From: Nannocystis bainbridge
GTDB lineage: Bacteria; Myxococcota_A; Polyangia; Nannocystales; Nannocystaceae
Length of the DNA: 64,000 bases
Assembly (NCBI RefSeq): GCF_028368995.1
Contig: NZ_JAQNDL010000001.1
Span: forward strand, 1,302,001 to 1,366,000
Direction: 5' to 3'
Position 1 is the first letter of the stretch, and every line of letters begins with the position of its first letter. A program made the position numbers and the translations under genes. Shown here one piece after another: positions 1 to 7,925 of this stretch. Under the pieces are notes generated by a model. That model saw only the letters and a list, made by a program, of their open reading frames with translations, was not told the DNA's origin and did no database searches.

Positions 1-2
1 GG

Positions 3-302
3 CCGCCGTTCGCCGAATTTTATCGTCAGAGCCTGGTCGAAGGTTTTCAGCAGGGGCCCGCCGGCTACGCCCGCGACCTCGCCATCGCCATGGCGCCGTG
101 GCCGTTCACCGTCGAGGACATCACCGTGCCCGTACACCTGTGGTACGGCACGCACGACATCAGCCCGGTGCATTCGCCCGACCACGGCCGCACCCTCGCT
201 CGCCGCCTCGACGATGCTCCGCATCTGATCGATCCGGAGGCAGGCAGCGCGGTGCTCTGGACCCGCACCCGCGACATCCTCGACGCCTTGCTGGCCGAGT
301 GA
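3..302 (+). CDS. alpha/beta hydrolase, C-terminal part (cut by window start)
   Basis: The frame is open from the left edge of the window, so only the last ~99 residues are seen. The peptide contains the pattern GxxGYARDLAIAMAPWPF followed by ITVPVHLWYGTHD, where the final Asp fits the acid of the Ser-Asp-His triad of alpha/beta hydrolases. The catalytic His would be expected near DDAPHLIDPEAGSA, where an H-L-I-D pattern is present. The nucleophile elbow lies outside the window. The substrate cannot be inferred. No terminator or repeat array follows the stop. Confidence 0.75.
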   Translation, partial: PPFAEFYRQSLVEGFQQGPAGYARDLAIAMAPWPFTVEDITVPVHLWYGTHDISPVHSPDHGRTLARRLDDAPHLIDPEAGSAVLWTRTRDILDALLAE

Positions 303-470
303 TTCCCGGGCGTCGGTGTATCGGCATCAGGTAGTACCTGGACCGAGGCCCCGGAGAATCGGGCGCTGCGAGGCGAGCCGTCGTCATGCTGCACGAGGCT
401 TGTCGCGAGCGGGCCGTCGCGGCATGTTCCTGCGTGCTGAGCTCCGCGCTCTCGAGCTCGAGGAGGATCG

Positions 471-2057
471 ATGAAAAAGACGGCGAAGAAGACCGGGGCG
501 AAGACGGAGACCACCGCGAAGGCGAAGCCCGCGAAGGCGACGGCGAAGCAGGCCGCGTCCTCCGGCGCGCGCAAGGGCTCCACCACCAGGACCGGCGCGA
601 GCGCGAAGAAGCCCGCTGCCGCGAAGCGAGCGACCGCGAAGAAGTCGGCGAGCAAGACCGCCGCGAAGAAATCCTCCGCGAAGAAGACCGCGAGCAAGAC
701 CGCCGCGAAGAAGACTGCGAGCAAGACCGCCGCGAAGAAAGCCTCCACCACTCGCCCCAGCAAGGCTCCTGGCGCGAAGAAGCCCGCGCCCGCGGGCAAG
801 GCCGCCAACAAGCCCATCCCCGATTCGCCGAGTCCTGCGTCCATCAAAGCGGCCGCCGACAACGCCGCTGGCCACTGGAAGTTCATCGACGCCTGGTTCA
901 CCGACAACGACCCGGGGACCGACTACCGCCCCGACCTGCCGGCGAAGCCGAAGGACGCCAGCGCCGCGCTCGCCCGCTGGGAGCAGGAGTTCGGCGAGAG
1001 CTTCGAGGCCTCCTTGCACGTGCATTTCGCCCGCGGCTTCGCCCATCCGGGCCGGACCTTCATGGAGTACACCTTGCTCGAGCTGCGGCTCGCGCACGAT
1101 CGCTGGCGCGGCCTCAACGAGCTCGTCGACGAGGGAGCCTTCGCGCGCGCCCGGCCGCGCGCCCTCGACAAGAACGACGACCAGATCCAGTTCGTCTGGT
1201 GGAGCCGCGGCTTCATCCCGATCGCCGAGGATGGCGGTGGCAACCTGATCTGCGCTGACATGAATCCCGGGCCCGGCGGGACCCGGGGCCAGATCATCCA
1301 GTGGGAGAAGACCGAGGGCCCGCTCGGCCCGCTCGCGGAGACCCTGGGCGTCTATATTGCCGACTACCGCCAAGCGCTCGCAGAGGGTTCGCTGGCCTAC
1401 GACGCGTACGGCACGCTCGAGCGCCGGAAGGTCCGCGCCAGGGGCACCAATTCGCAAGAGGCCCTGTTCGCCGCCGTCGAGGCCGGCGACGGGGCAGAGG
1501 TGGCGCGCCTTGTCGCGGCCGACAAGAAGCTGCTCGCCGTCCGCAACCAGTACGACGAGCCGCTGATCATCCCGGCGATCCAGCAGAAGCACACCGAGGT
1601 CGTGCGGGCCTACCTCGACGCTGGCGTCGACGCCAACACCCGCGGCCCCGGCGGCGCCATCCTCGGTTATGCCATCAGCGCCGCCTCGTCGGGCAGCGTC
1701 GCCCTGCTGCTGCAGCGCGGCGCCGTCCCGCGGGTCGACAAGCAAGGCGCGCCCGAGGGCATCATCGCCGACATGCTTTACGGTTCCAACTTCTCGGATC
1801 ACGCCCCCGAGGCCGACTACGTCGCCATGCTCGACAGCCTGCTCGCGGCGGGCGCCGATCCCAACGTCGCCTGCTACGGCGAGACGCCGCTGATGAAGGC
1901 CGCCGCGTTCGGCAGCATGACCCTCGTGAAGCGGCTGCTCGCGGCCGGCGCCCGGCCCGACATCGTCGACGACAAGGGCAAGAACGCCGCCGCCTACGCC
2001 AGATCGAAGCGTCGCAAGGAGGTCGCGGAGTTCCTCGGCGGGCTCGCGGCCCGCTGA
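471..2057 (+). CDS. Histone H1-like tail fused to SMI1/KNR4 (SUKH) domain and ankyrin repeats
   Basis: This is a 528-residue protein. Residues ~1-125 are a Lys/Ala/Ser/Thr tail with repeated AAKKTASKT-type motifs, like the C-terminal tail of histone H1 or bacterial Hc1-like proteins, and so probably bind nucleic acid or another polyanion. Residues ~130-310 look like an SMI1/KNR4 (SUKH) domain: an early W-E-Q-E-FGE segment, then EDGGGNLICADMNPGPGGTRGQI and a late LAETLGVYIADY helix. Residues ~320-528 are ankyrin repeats (LLAAGADPNVACYGETPLMKAA is clear). The ATG follows a good GAGGAGG ribosome site. SUKH proteins are often toxin immunity proteins, but no toxin gene is adjacent, so the role is unknown. 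Confidence 0.8.
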   Translation: MKKTAKKTGAKTETTAKAKPAKATAKQAASSGARKGSTTRTGASAKKPAAAKRATAKKSASKTAAKKSSAKKTASKTAAKKTASKTAAKKASTTRPSKAPGAKKPAPAGKAANKPIPDSPSPASIKAAADNAAGHWKFIDAWFTDNDPGTDYRPDLPAKPKDASAALARWEQEFGESFEASLHVHFARGFAHPGRTFMEYTLLELRLAHDRWRGLNELVDEGAFARARPRALDKNDDQIQFVWWSRGFIPIAEDGGGNLICADMNPGPGGTRGQIIQWEKTEGPLGPLAETLGVYIADYRQALAEGSLAYDAYGTLERRKVRARGTNSQEALFAAVEAGDGAEVARLVAADKKLLAVRNQYDEPLIIPAIQQKHTEVVRAYLDAGVDANTRGPGGAILGYAISAASSGSVALLLQRGAVPRVDKQGAPEGIIADMLYGSNFSDHAPEADYVAMLDSLLAAGADPNVACYGETPLMKAAAFGSMTLVKRLLAAGARPDIVDDKGKNAAAYARSKRRKEVAEFLGGLAAR

Positions 2058-2098
2058 CTTCGTCTCACCCGCGACGACCCCGACGCCGCATTCTTAAA

Positions 2099-2163
2099 GA
2101 TGTCCCCGGGGACAGGCGGCGAAGTCGCCTCACGCAACTTCACCACATGTCCCTGAGGCCATA
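2099..2163. repeat. CATG-14 repeat, two elements at a convergent junction
   Basis: GATG at 2099 pairs with CAGG at 2113, and CATG at 2146 with CATA at 2160. Each pair is 14 bp apart and can form a TCCC/GGGA-type stem. They lie between the convergent ends of the SMI1-ankyrin gene and the GH45 gene. The rest of 2058-2305 shows nothing recognisable. Confidence 0.7.
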
Positions 2164-2305
2164 TCGTCGCCTCTGCCTCGCAGCGCCTCCGACGTAGCTC
2201 TCGTCGCCCAGGGTCGCCACGGCTGCCGGCGAAGCAACCGTCCCGCCTCGCCGCGAGCGCGCGGCCGCTCGCGCCGTCGCGCCCCGATGAACCTCCCCGT
2301 CACAG

Positions 2306-3583
2306 TCAGTCCCCGCAGCAGGCCTTCCAGCAGCACGAGCCGTCGTCTTGCCCGCAGTTCTGCCCGCCGTTGGTCCAGCTGCAGTCGCACGCGTCCATCT
2401 CTTGCTGCGAGCACGAGCCGCCGCCGCCCTTGCAGGACTTCACGTCATCGAGCGGGCCGCGGTCGATGCCCGAGACTGCCACCAATTGCGGCGGGCACGG
2501 CACCTCTTGATAATGCAGGTTCGGGTTGTCGGCCGCCTCGTACCAATTCACGTACCACTCGCAGCCGGCGACCAGGTCGGCCATCCCGGGCTCGTCGAAC
2601 ACGGCCGCGCAGCGGGCCAGCACGCACTGCTTCTGCTGCGCGTGGTCCCCGCCCTGTTGCTGGCAGAACGTCATGAACCCGCCGTACGTCGCCCCGAGCT
2701 CCGCCGTGTTCACGCCCCATTGATAGGAGCACGCGTCGAACAGCCCGACCCCGCCGCCGGGCGTCAGGATGTCGAACTGACCGCCGCCGACATCGTGGCC
2801 GATGTTGGTCGCCTGCACGATCATCGTCTTGTTGGCCAGCGCCACCGACCCCGGGTCCTGCGGGTTGTAATGGCCGGTCCCGTCGAAATCGAGCTGGTAG
2901 CAGCGGCCGCAGATGTCGCCCTGCGCCGGCACGGCCGCGAAGCCGTAGGCCAGCGTGGCCGACACCGCCCACGGCGCCTCGTCGTAACAGGTGAAGGCGC
3001 TGTTGGCGGTCGGGGCCGGGCACGAGCTCGCCACGTCGTACGACGCGCCGAGGCTCTGGTTCGAGTTGCTGCAGCTCTGCAGCGGCTCGGTGGCGGGGTT
3101 GACGTTGCCCTCCCAGCCGCAGTGGGCCTTGCAGCAGTCCCAGTAGCGCGTCGCGTAGCCCTGGCACGCCGTGTCGTCGAGCGGCGGCGGATCGCCGGTC
3201 GTCTCGCTGGTGGCCGGCTCGCTCGACGCCGACGCGTTGCCGGTCGTCTCGCCGTCGCTCGTCGTGCCCGGCCCCGTCGTCCCTGGGTTCGTCGTCTCCG
3301 CGCTCGTCGTGCCCGGCCCCGTCGTCCCGGGGTTCGTCGTCTCCGTGCTCGTCGTGCCCGCGCTCGTCGTGCCCGGCCCGGTCGTGCCCGCGCTCGTCAC
3401 TCCGCCGGTCGTCGGCGGGCTGTCCGTCGTCGGCGACTCGGTGCCCGCCGTGTTGCCGCTGGCCTCGCTCGCGCTCGCGGGCGAATCGCTGCCGCCCGTC
3501 GATCCCGTGACCTCGCCGCCGCCGGAGCACGCCACCAGCCAGCCCGAGAGCAGCACCCATGCCTGATTCGTTCGCTTCGACAC
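2306..3583 (-). CDS. Secreted lipoprotein endoglucanase, glycoside hydrolase family 45
   Basis: The GTG start is chosen because it gives a short basic N-terminus (SKRT), a hydrophobic stretch and the lipobox LVAC. About 125 residues of Thr/Ser/Gly/Glu linker follow, containing imperfect repeats of ETTNPGTTGPGTTSA. The catalytic domain begins with ATRYWDCCKAHCGW, the GH45 signature carrying one catalytic Asp. GGQFDILTPGGGVGLFDACS carries the second Asp (QFD), and NWYEAADNP is another family block. GH45 enzymes hydrolyse beta-1,4-glucan with inversion. The last ~45 residues are a Cys-rich tail (CSQQEMDACDCSW ... CCWKACC). GH45 is mostly known from fungi, protists and invertebrates. Probable role: surface-attached cellulose or plant/fungal debris degradation. 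Confidence 0.85.
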   Translation of the reverse strand: MSKRTNQAWVLLSGWLVACSGGGEVTGSTGGSDSPASASEASGNTAGTESPTTDSPPTTGGVTSAGTTGPGTTSAGTTSTETTNPGTTGPGTTSAETTNPGTTGPGTTSDGETTGNASASSEPATSETTGDPPPLDDTACQGYATRYWDCCKAHCGWEGNVNPATEPLQSCSNSNQSLGASYDVASSCPAPTANSAFTCYDEAPWAVSATLAYGFAAVPAQGDICGRCYQLDFDGTGHYNPQDPGSVALANKTMIVQATNIGHDVGGGQFDILTPGGGVGLFDACSYQWGVNTAELGATYGGFMTFCQQQGGDHAQQKQCVLARCAAVFDEPGMADLVAGCEWYVNWYEAADNPNLHYQEVPCPPQLVAVSGIDRGPLDDVKSCKGGGGSCSQQEMDACDCSWTNGGQNCGQDDGSCCWKACCGD

Positions 3584-3800
3584 ATCGTGATTGTCGGCCA
3601 AGCCGGCGGCGAAATCACCGTTACGGCAGCCCCGATCGGCAGTTCCGTGGATGCCCCGAGCAGGGCCCGAGAGGCGATCCCCGACGACACGTGCGCCCGG
3701 GCGACCCCACCTCGGCCGCTCGCGCTCCGAATGCCCGTGCGCGGCCCTTCTCCCGGTTGCAGCGGCGCGCACGGGCGTACTTTCGCGCGCTCATCAGCGA

Positions 3801-3806
3801 TACCCT
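3801..3806 (+). promoter_or_regulatory. Putative -10 (TACCCT) of leaderless lipoprotein gene
   Basis: TACCCT ends 6 nt before the GTG at 3813, so transcription would begin at the start codon. One of the recurrent TAnnnT motifs in this window. Confidence 0.45.
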
Positions 3807-3812
3807 GAACCC

Positions 3813-4457
3813 GTGAAGATACCTGCGTGGATGTTTCTCGCCGTCCTCCCTCTCTGCGCCTGCGCTGGCATGCTCGACAAATCGGTGCGAAAGCGGGCCG
3901 CCGCCGACCTCTCGTGCGGCGCCGATACGCTGAAGATCGACAGGGTCGAGGATCGCGGCTTCAACGAGGGCCTCTATCGCGCCCAGGGTTGTGAGCGCAG
4001 CCAGCAGTACAGCTCCCGCTGCACTTTGTTCGGCTGCCGCACCCACTCCCTCGAGGAGGTCGCCGCGCACGAGGCCGAGGAGCAGGCCCGCGCCGACGCC
4101 TATCGCCAGCAACAGGCCGAGCGCCAGGCCGCCGGCGACGCCGGTAACGACGGCGGCAGCAACGGCAGCAGCAGCAGCAGCAGCGGCGACGCGGCGTCGC
4201 GGTTCGTGTCGACGCGGCTGCACAACGAGTGCCCGCGCAAGGTGCTGCTGTTCCACGGGAGCAAGCCCAAATACGGCAGCGGCCGCTCCGACTCGATCGG
4301 CTCCAACACGACCATGAGCGTCCAGGGCAACGAGGGCGACACGCTGTGGATCGTCGACGAGAAGGGCGAGGGCGTCAGCAACTTCACCTACAGCAAGTCG
4401 ATCTCGCAGGTCTTCATCACCAAGTCGTGCATGGGCTTCAGCACCAGTCGCTCCTGA
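3813..4457 (+). CDS. Small lipoprotein of unknown function
   Basis: The GTG start gives MKIPAWMFLAVLPLCACAG, a lipoprotein signal peptide with lipobox LCAC; a -10-like TACCCT lies 6 nt upstream. The mature 214-residue chain has four further Cys before residue 80, a Glu/Ala/Gln-rich predicted helix (residues ~95-120), then a Gly/Ser/Asn linker. The C-terminal ~75-residue domain (FVSTRLHNECPRKVLLFHGSKPKYG) is Ser/Thr-rich and looks like a beta structure. No known family is recognised. The TGA stop lies inside a CATG-14 element (4453-4470). Confidence 0.75.
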   Translation: MKIPAWMFLAVLPLCACAGMLDKSVRKRAAADLSCGADTLKIDRVEDRGFNEGLYRAQGCERSQQYSSRCTLFGCRTHSLEEVAAHEAEEQARADAYRQQQAERQAAGDAGNDGGSNGSSSSSSGDAASRFVSTRLHNECPRKVLLFHGSKPKYGSGRSDSIGSNTTMSVQGNEGDTLWIVDEKGEGVSNFTYSKSISQVFITKSCMGFSTSRS

Positions 4458-4470
4458 CCTTTCGGCCAGG
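4453..4470. repeat. CATG-14 element overlapping a stop codon
   Basis: CCTG at 4453 and CAGG at 4467 are 14 bp apart and form the hairpin CCTGACC-TTTC-GGCCAGG. The TGA of the upstream lipoprotein gene is inside the first box. Confidence 0.7.
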
Positions 4471-4613
4471 TCCGGGCGCGGCCGCGTGAATCCCTGCTGC
4501 CCGCCCGGGCACCCGCTGTCGCCCGGAGTCGACGCGGCTTCGGTCGACGCTGCCGCGTCGCCACGGATGGCGCCGGTTGGCAGCCGGCGCCCGGCTTGCT
4601 AGCGTCGCCGCCG

Positions 4614-5243
4614 ATGCACACCTCGTCTGGTCGGGTCCTCGTCGTCGGCGGCACCGGTCGCACCGGTCGCCACGTCGTTTCGCTGCTGCGCGCGACCGGC
4701 GTCCCGCTGCGCCTGCTCGTCCGCGACCGCGCGCGCGCCGAGGCCGAGCTGGGCCCCGGCCTCGAGCTCGTCGTCGGCGACGCCCTGGACCTCGACCTCG
4801 GCCCCGCCTTCGCCGGCGTCGACGCCGTCGTCAGCACCCTCGGCAGCCGCGACGTGCACGGCGGCCTGCGCACCGTCGACCTGCCCGCCACCACCCGCCT
4901 GGTCGCCGCCGCGCGCGACGCCGGCGTCGCCCGCTTCGTGCTGTGCTCGACCATCGGCGCCGTACCCACGCCCGGCATCCCGCCGCACATGCTCGAGTGG
5001 TTCGCGCCCAAGGGCGAGGCCGAGGCCGTGCTGCGCGCCAGCGGCGTGCCCTTCACCATCATCCGCCCGGGCGGCCTCCACGAGGGACCCACCGCCGACC
5101 CGCGCATGATCGACTGCGGCCACGTCGCCCGCGCCCTGGTCGCCGCGCTCACCCGCGACGACGCCCTCGGCGCCACCTTCGAGCTCAGCAACGCCCGCCT
5201 GCAGCGCCCGGACGCCGACCCGCTGCTCGGCGCGCGCGTCTGA
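4614..5243 (+). CDS. NAD(P)-binding atypical short-chain dehydrogenase (NmrA/SDR5-like)
   Basis: A Rossmann nucleotide-binding loop is at the N-terminus (RVLVVGGTGRTGRHVVSLL). The VVGDALDLD, VDAVVSTLGS and RFVLCSTIGAV segments and a late FTIIRPGGL block are typical of NAD(P)H-binding SDR-a5/NmrA-like proteins of ~210 residues. These usually lack the classical YxxxK site, as here. The start at 4614 is preferred because TAGCGT (4600-4605) ends 8 nt upstream. Substrate unknown. A CATG-14 array starts 5 nt after the stop. Confidence 0.8.
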   Translation: MHTSSGRVLVVGGTGRTGRHVVSLLRATGVPLRLLVRDRARAEAELGPGLELVVGDALDLDLGPAFAGVDAVVSTLGSRDVHGGLRTVDLPATTRLVAAARDAGVARFVLCSTIGAVPTPGIPPHMLEWFAPKGEAEAVLRASGVPFTIIRPGGLHEGPTADPRMIDCGHVARALVAALTRDDALGATFELSNARLQRPDADPLLGARV

Positions 5244-5248
5244 AGCGA

Positions 5249-5322
5249 GGTGTCTCGCGGGACATGTCCCGAAGCGCATGTCCCCCAGGACATGCCTCTA
5301 ACAACATGTCCTCTCGGGCATG
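5249..5322. repeat. CATG-14 array, five boxes plus a degenerate one
   Basis: CATG occurs at 5263, 5277, 5291, 5305 and 5319, exactly 14 bp apart, with a degenerate GGTG at 5249. The pair 5277/5291 is a perfect CATGTCC-CCCA-GGACATG. The array starts 5 nt after the SDR stop. The rest of the 5244-5558 gap shows no gene. Confidence 0.85.
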
Positions 5323-5558
5323 CGATCGAGCGTCCTGCGAAGCCGGACCGACGAGCCTGCCGCGGACCTCGTGGGCGACGATCACCAGGGCTCGCCGCCG
5401 CGACCCGCTCGAACGTCAGGCCCTCCGGGCCCAGGCCATCGGCCGTCCCGGCCTCGATATCGCCGGAGAATCGTACCCGGGCTCGCTGCGGGCCCTCGTC
5501 GCGATCCGCGACTCTCGGGCTCGCTCGCCGGGGCTTGCATGCGCGAGCGACCGCGGCA

Positions 5559-6152
5559 ATGCTCGCCCGCATGGACGAGGACCTCCGCGCCGACCTCCTG
5601 CGATGGATCGCCGAGGATGACGACACGCGCGAGCGGCTGGCGCGCGACGGCAGCCTGTTCGCCGGCTACCACCCCGAGATGGAGGCGGTGCACCGCCGCA
5701 ACGCGGCGCACCTGCGCGAGGTCCTGGCGCGGGTCGGCTGGCCGGGGCGAGCGCGGGTCGGGGAGGACGGGGCGAGCGCGGCGTGGCGGATCGTGCAACA
5801 CGCGATCGGCGAGCCGGCGCTGCTGCGCGGCTGCTTGCCCCTCCTGCAGGCGGCCGCGGCCGAAGGCGAGGCCGATCCGGCCGAGGTGGCGAAGCTCGAG
5901 GACCGGATCCGCGTGTCCGAGGGCCGGCCGCAGCGCTACGGCACCCAGTACGACTGGAGCGACGACGGCACGGCGATGGTGCCGATGGTCGGGGTCGAGG
6001 CGCCGGAGTCGCTGGCGGAGCGGCGCGCAGCCGTCGGCCTGCCGCCGATGGTGTGGCGCCAGCCACCGCCGCCCGACCAGCCGCCGCCTGCGGACCCCGC
6101 GGCCCGCAAGGCCGAGATGGAGGCGTGGGCGCGCCGCGTCGGCTGGCGCTGA
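5559..6152 (+). CDS. DUF6624-like protein
   Basis: This is a 197-residue soluble protein. LREVLARVGWPGRARVGEDGASAAWRIVQHA, then LLRGCLPLLQAA, then AKLEDRIRVSEGRPQRYGTQY matches the order of motifs I know from DUF6624 proteins, including the closing 'PQ.YGTQ'. It lacks an obvious signal peptide. ATG codons at 5559 and 5571 are both possible. The C-terminus is Pro-rich then helical. Biochemical function is unknown. A CATG-14 element begins 3 nt after the stop. Confidence 0.7.
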   Translation: MLARMDEDLRADLLRWIAEDDDTRERLARDGSLFAGYHPEMEAVHRRNAAHLREVLARVGWPGRARVGEDGASAAWRIVQHAIGEPALLRGCLPLLQAAAAEGEADPAEVAKLEDRIRVSEGRPQRYGTQYDWSDDGTAMVPMVGVEAPESLAERRAAVGLPPMVWRQPPPPDQPPPADPAARKAEMEAWARRVGWR

Positions 6153-6155
6153 GGA

Positions 6156-6188
6156 CATGTCCTCGAAGACATGTCCCTCAGGGACATG
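6156..6188. repeat. CATG-14 array at a convergent junction
   Basis: CATG at 6156, 6170 (14 bp) and 6185 (15 bp). The last pair is TCCC-TCA-GGGA, with a 3-nt loop. It lies between the DUF6624-like gene and the rhodanese gene on the other strand. Confidence 0.8.
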
Positions 6189-6257
6189 GACACAGGCCCA
6201 GACGCCCGCCTGGTCGCTCGCGCTTGAGCGACTGCACGCGGCCCGGCGCCCTGGGCG

Positions 6258-6671
6258 CTAGCGCTTGAGCGACGCGTGGTCGTGGCCGGGCAGCGTCGCC
6301 GTCGTCGACGGCCCGCCGCCGGCGGCCCACCCGCCGTCGCCGTTGCCGCCGCTCCAGCCGCCGACCTGGTCGAGCAGGCGCGTATAGCCGAGGCCCTCGA
6401 GCACCGCCGCCGCGCGGGCCGAGCGGCCGCCTGCCTTGCACGACACCAGGATCTCCTGGTCCTTATTATTAAAATGGGCCTGGACCTCGGCGGCGAAGTC
6501 CGGGTTCGGCACCATCCCGCCGGCGCCCATGTGCATCAGCGGGATGTTGTAGGCGTTCGGCGCGTGGCCGGCCTCGAACTCGGGGATGCTGCGGACATCG
6601 ATGTGCACGAGGTCGCCCGAGGACGCGACCTTGGCGATCGCTTCGGGCGTGCTGAGGCGCTGGATCGGCAT
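6258..6671 (-). CDS. Rhodanese-like sulfurtransferase domain protein
   Basis: A single-domain rhodanese of 137 residues. HIDVRSIPEFEAGHAPNAYNIPL is the classic substrate-strand block, and ILVSCKAGGRSARAA contains the active-site Cys in a CKAGGRS loop. The C-terminus ends in a Gly/Asn-rich tail after VGGWSGG. It is cytoplasmic (no signal peptide). Single-domain rhodaneses move sulfane sulfur to acceptors; the acceptor here is unknown. A TACGAA -10-like hexamer lies 8 nt upstream of the ATG on this strand (6680-6685). Confidence 0.9.
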   Translation of the reverse strand: MPIQRLSTPEAIAKVASSGDLVHIDVRSIPEFEAGHAPNAYNIPLMHMGAGGMVPNPDFAAEVQAHFNNKDQEILVSCKAGGRSARAAAVLEGLGYTRLLDQVGGWSGGNGDGGWAAGGGPSTTATLPGHDHASLKR

Positions 6672-6704
6672 GTCCGACCTTCGTAGCCCGGCCGGGCCGC
6701 GCCT

Positions 6705-7820
6705 TCAACCCCCGGCCGGCTCGGCCTTCGCGGGCTCGGCCGCGGCTTTGCCAGCATTCTCGCGCTTCGCCGGCTCCTTCGCCTCGCCGGTCGCCGGCGT
6801 CGCCTCGCCGGCCGGCTGCTGGTTGATCGTCGGCGTCTCCGGGAACGGCTTGCCGTCGGTGCGCACCGCCACCTCCTTGCCGTCGGGGCCCGGCACCAGC
6901 TTGGCGAACTGATACGCCAGCGTCGTGTGCGTCACGTACGTGCTGGCCTTGTCGGTCTGGGTCGTGAACTCCTCGCGCAGCAGGTGCGGCTCGCCCGAGT
7001 CGACGAAGAACAGCAGCGTCCCGCGGACCACGCCTTCGAGCGGCGTCTTGGCGCCCGGCGACGTGTACTCGCCGATGTACGCCACCTCCGCGCGCAGGCC
7101 CGTGTCCGGGTCCCGCTCGAGCTTCTTCAGCTCCCACAGCACGTCGCGGGTGTCGATCACCCCGCCGGTGCGCATCTGGCACTTCGAGCGCCACTTGGCC
7201 CCGACCCCGATCGCCTGGTCCGGGAAGCGGATGCAGAACAGCCGGTGGGCGTCGGCCAGCGCCAGCCCCGGCTTGCTCTCGGCTTGCGCCTTGGGGCCGG
7301 TGACCGTCGTCGCCCCCGGGCGATCGCCGGTCGCCAGCACCTTGTGGCTCGTCACCAGCTGCTTGACCGCGTCCTCGTCGGTGGTGAGGAACTTGCCGCC
7401 CGGCGGCTCGGCCTCGAAGTTCACGTAGCGGTGCTCGAGCGTGCACGCGCGGGTGAAGCCCTCGCCCTCGCAGTCCTTGAGGCTCAGCCGCTCCTCGCGG
7501 GCGAACCCGGTCGGCTGCACGAGCGAGCCGAAGCGCACGTTGCCGATCGTCGTCACCCGGTAGTTCGAACCTTCCCGAAGGGCCAGGCGGATCTCCGCCT
7601 GCTCGGACGGCGGCGGCGGGCTCGTCGGCTGGCCTGGATCGGTCGCTCCGGGCGCCGCGGGGCTCTCGGCCCCCACGGGCTTCTGGACCTCCGCCACGGG
7701 CTTTTCGGGCGCCGCGCCGCCCTCTCGCTGTTGCAGGCGCGAAGGGCCTGGATCGCCGCAGGCGGCCACGAAAGCCATGAGAAAGCCGGTCGAGTAGGGG
7801 CGAAGCACGGCGCGGAGCAT
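6705..7820 (-). CDS. Large lipoprotein of unknown function
   Basis: The start is set at the ATG giving MLRAVLRPYSTGFLMAFVAACG, a lipoprotein signal with lipobox VAAC, although much longer open frames exist upstream. Residues ~25-85 are a Pro/Ala/Glu linker. The ~250-residue core contains NYRVTTIGNVRFGS, ACTLEHRYVNFEAEPPGGKF and AKWRSKCQMRTGGVIDTRDVLWELKKLERD, with alternating beta-strand-like segments. The tail (residues ~330-371) is Ala/Lys/Glu-rich. No family is recognised. It is divergent from another long lipoprotein gene across 105 bp. A weak CATG-14-like element (7572) lies inside the core. Confidence 0.7.
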   Translation of the reverse strand: MLRAVLRPYSTGFLMAFVAACGDPGPSRLQQREGGAAPEKPVAEVQKPVGAESPAAPGATDPGQPTSPPPPSEQAEIRLALREGSNYRVTTIGNVRFGSLVQPTGFAREERLSLKDCEGEGFTRACTLEHRYVNFEAEPPGGKFLTTDEDAVKQLVTSHKVLATGDRPGATTVTGPKAQAESKPGLALADAHRLFCIRFPDQAIGVGAKWRSKCQMRTGGVIDTRDVLWELKKLERDPDTGLRAEVAYIGEYTSPGAKTPLEGVVRGTLLFFVDSGEPHLLREEFTTQTDKASTYVTHTTLAYQFAKLVPGPDGKEVAVRTDGKPFPETPTINQQPAGEATPATGEAKEPAKRENAGKAAAEPAKAEPAGG

Positions 7821-7912
7821 CGCACGCCCGGTCGTGCGTCGCACGGTCGGGCGCCGCATTCGCCGGGTGCGAGATCGCGCCCTGCATGTCACACACCCAC
7901 CCCGGTTTTCGC

Positions 7913-7918
7913 TATCCT
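7913..7918 (+). promoter_or_regulatory. Putative -10 (TATCCT), leaderless start
   Basis: TATCCT ends 7 nt before the ATG at 7926 in a short divergent intergenic region, which would place the transcript start on the start codon. Confidence 0.5.
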
Positions 7919-7925
7919 CCGCCGC

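Noticed and set aside
5263..5322. Possible CRISPR array from regularly spaced short repeats
   Set aside because: The repeat period is 14 bp with no spacers, and the repeated core is only 4-10 bp; no cas genes are present.
6228..6272. Two GCGCTTGAGCGAC copies near the rhodanese 3' end as a regulatory repeat
   Set aside because: One copy is part of the rhodanese C-terminal codons (ASLKR); only two copies, so chance is likely.
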